Assembly (NCBI GenBank): GCA_023213395.1
Contig: CM041465.1
Span: 167,965,741-168,029,740 of the forward strand
Direction: 5' to 3'
Length of the DNA stretch: 64,000 bases
DNA from: Cycas panzhihuaensis
Lineage: Eukaryota > Cycadophyta
Position 1 is the stretch's first letter. Every line of letters begins with the position of its first letter. The notes below the pieces were generated by a model. It had not been told where the DNA came from, made no database searches, and saw only the letters and a program-made list of their open reading frames with translations. A program made the translations under genes and the position numbers. Shown here piece by piece: positions 62,419 to 64,000 of this stretch.

Positions 62419-62785
62419 TATGGGGGAGAATATTGGGATAACACCTAATGTACATTTATAGATGTGCACCTAGGTCCCCTCAAATCCACCTTTGGGGCTC
62501 CTTAGGGCACCTTGAGCAATAAATCAGCTGTCAGTAGCCACCATATGCTGACACACTTCTATTAAGGTATGCGCTCTTTTATTAATTTAATTTTCTTAAT
62601 ATTGACTTAAAATTGTATGTAGGTTGGGTTGAGGCATTTTCTACCTCCCCAAAATTATCTATAAAAGGGGTGGGAATATCTCCCTGGTGTTTTTTAACAC
62701 TGCCCTCTATTCATTGGAAAATTTTAATCTAAAGCACAATAATGCACTTGCAAGTGTGAAGTTTCACTCTACACCTCATCCTTCA
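62419..62785 (+). repeat. Polypurine tract and 3' LTR of copia, unit B
   Basis: Copy of 39053-39419: TATGGGGGAGAA, then a 355-bp LTR (62431-62785) opening TATTGGGATAAC with the same TG-to-TA change as unit A, which shows that this mutation predates the duplication. Confidence 0.9.
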
Positions 62786-63310
62786 TACTGATCATAATTC
62801 CCCATGGATAAAAAATAAGAAGAATCTATTTGAGGATTGTGGGCCATCTAATCATGAGTGGACCAACTATTTAAAGAATCTAAATATTAAAGTCCATACA
62901 TCCTATCTAGTCATAAGAGTCCTAAATAAAGAAGTGACTTCCTACATACAAACCTGTAGTAGGAAAGTGGTAATAGCTCCAATGAAGGGAAATTTTCTAA
63001 AACCTATAATAGAGAGGTAGACACTCTAAGAAGTTATGATAATTTTGTCAGAAGTATTGAATGAAGGATAATAGGAAGAAATGCAAGAGGATAAATGCTT
63101 CAAGGGATAAATATATAAAAGAATAACTTTATAAGAAACCCTACAATAATAGAAAAGAATGAATCCGTATCTAAGCTTATAATCAGCATAAGACTTGCTA
63201 ATAGAATTGGGAGTGACTATTCTAACTATTATAGTCTTTAAATAGTGGAATGCTAGTGACTTCTAGCAAATCATTTTAGATCATATTAAAAAACTTGTTT
63301 TAAGGGATTT
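62786..63310. other. Spacer, unit B
   Basis: Copy of 39420-39942 with a 2-bp insertion near 63185. No gene recognised. It ends in the same GATTT target duplication. Confidence 0.6.
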
Positions 63311-64000
63311 TGTTTCACCAAAACCTGGCACTCTTATCATTTTTAACTACTTTCTCGTATGATTCGTATGAGTATATTTGATTTGGACTTGTTTTATATG
63401 TGACAGGCCATGTTTCAATGAAATGTCATCTTATTTTAATTATTAATGTATGTGGAATGATGATTGATATATGATTATGTTATCACCTACTGATGACTAA
63501 TAACTATAGCATGAAATTCTTTCTCTTATGGTCATTCTATTTCATTTCTTCTTGTTTCATTATTTTTACTTTGATTTCACCATTAACTTATTATTTTTTT
63601 ATCAATTCTTAGGCTTATATTTATCGCTTCCATCACTTTTTAGGCTATTTTTCTTATTAATGGAGTTATTTATGCTTAAATTTTTTAATAAAAATCTTTT
63701 TTTTTTTTTTGAGCTTTCTAATGAGTTACTTTTCATACCCTAATTTGTCATATTTTTAATGTAAAGTCATGTTTTTGCACTTTTAATATAAAACCACACT
63801 TTTCATGATTTTTCATGTTTTTAGTGTAAAGTCATATTTTTGACTGTCTAAAATCATGACTGATCATATTTTTTATTGTTACGCATGTAAAACTTATCTA
63901 ATATGCCAAAGTGTTGCATGATGCCACTTAGATTTGATGCAAACCTACATCTCTCATGCCTAGAACTCATGTGAACCCTAAGGAGATTGATAATTCAAAT
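63311..64000 (+). repeat. Start of long LTR, unit B, cut by window end
   Basis: The first 690 bp of the LTR at 39943, opening TGTTTCACCAAAACCTGG. It differs from unit A by a 13-bp deletion near 63553 between short TTCTT repeats and a few substitutions. It is much closer to the unit A 5' LTR than that LTR is to its own 3' partner at 47031. Confidence 0.88.

Larger units (their letters stand above)
56387..64000 (+). repeat. Tandem duplication unit B, cut by window end
   Basis: Repeats 33021-40645 in order and orientation: leader, copia gag-pol, LTR, spacer, and the first 690 bp of the long LTR. Differences from unit A are mostly single substitutions, with the 2-bp insertion near 63185 and 13-bp deletion near 63553. 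If the tandem model holds, unit B would end about 79,750 in these coordinates, outside the window. Confidence 0.85.

Overview
The window reads as nuclear DNA of a land plant, most likely a flowering plant. It is AT-rich and gene-poor, and is built almost entirely of layered, decayed retrotransposons. The plant assignment rests on Ty1/copia and chromodomain Ty3/gypsy elements primed by initiator methionine tRNA, a plant-type L1 LINE with a C-terminal RNase H, and fragments of an importin-alpha gene and a plant-specific DUF1218 (fiber-protein-like) gene. I found no intact host gene, tRNA, rRNA, CRISPR array or bacterial signal. The species cannot be named from this sequence.

Layout from left to right. 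Positions 1-1413 are unassigned. An old copia element (about 1790-5422, continuing at 10499 to past 12462) is broken twice: by a probable 623-bp solo LTR (3581-4203) in its integrase, and by a complete 5.08-kb gag-only LTR retrotransposon (5423-10498, target duplication CTAAG) just before its reverse transcriptase. A chromodomain gypsy element follows (13851-18720). After a 2.4-kb featureless stretch comes a 5'-truncated L1 LINE (21128-24195) with a 15-bp target duplication and only about six in-frame stops. An orphan copia LTR with a perfect primer-binding site (24930-25302) is followed by a block of host gene fragments, all antisense to the LTR (25556-26643). A second copia polyprotein lies at 27878-32036.

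From 33021 the sequence is a large direct duplication. Unit A (33021-56386, inferred 23,366 bp) restarts at 56387 as unit B, which runs off the window end. Each unit carries a 5'-deleted copia gag-pol with one 3' LTR, a 0.52-kb spacer, and the start of an old element with 2.3-kb LTRs. In unit A that long-LTR element is complete (39943-49379); it keeps a gag remnant and a lone RNase H, with no reverse transcriptase or integrase that I can see. Unit A also contains a complete copia element with 205-bp LTRs (49706-54920) and a gypsy gag/RT fragment whose RT is cut exactly at the 56386/56387 junction.

Decay is mostly by stop codons. Recurrent Gln-to-stop, Trp-to-stop and zinc-knuckle Cys-to-Tyr changes across unrelated families fit C-to-T deamination of methylated, silenced DNA. 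The strongest leads are the antisense host-gene chimera next to the orphan LTR, the tandem duplication and its junction, the gag-only element, and the long-LTR element with a solitary RNase H.
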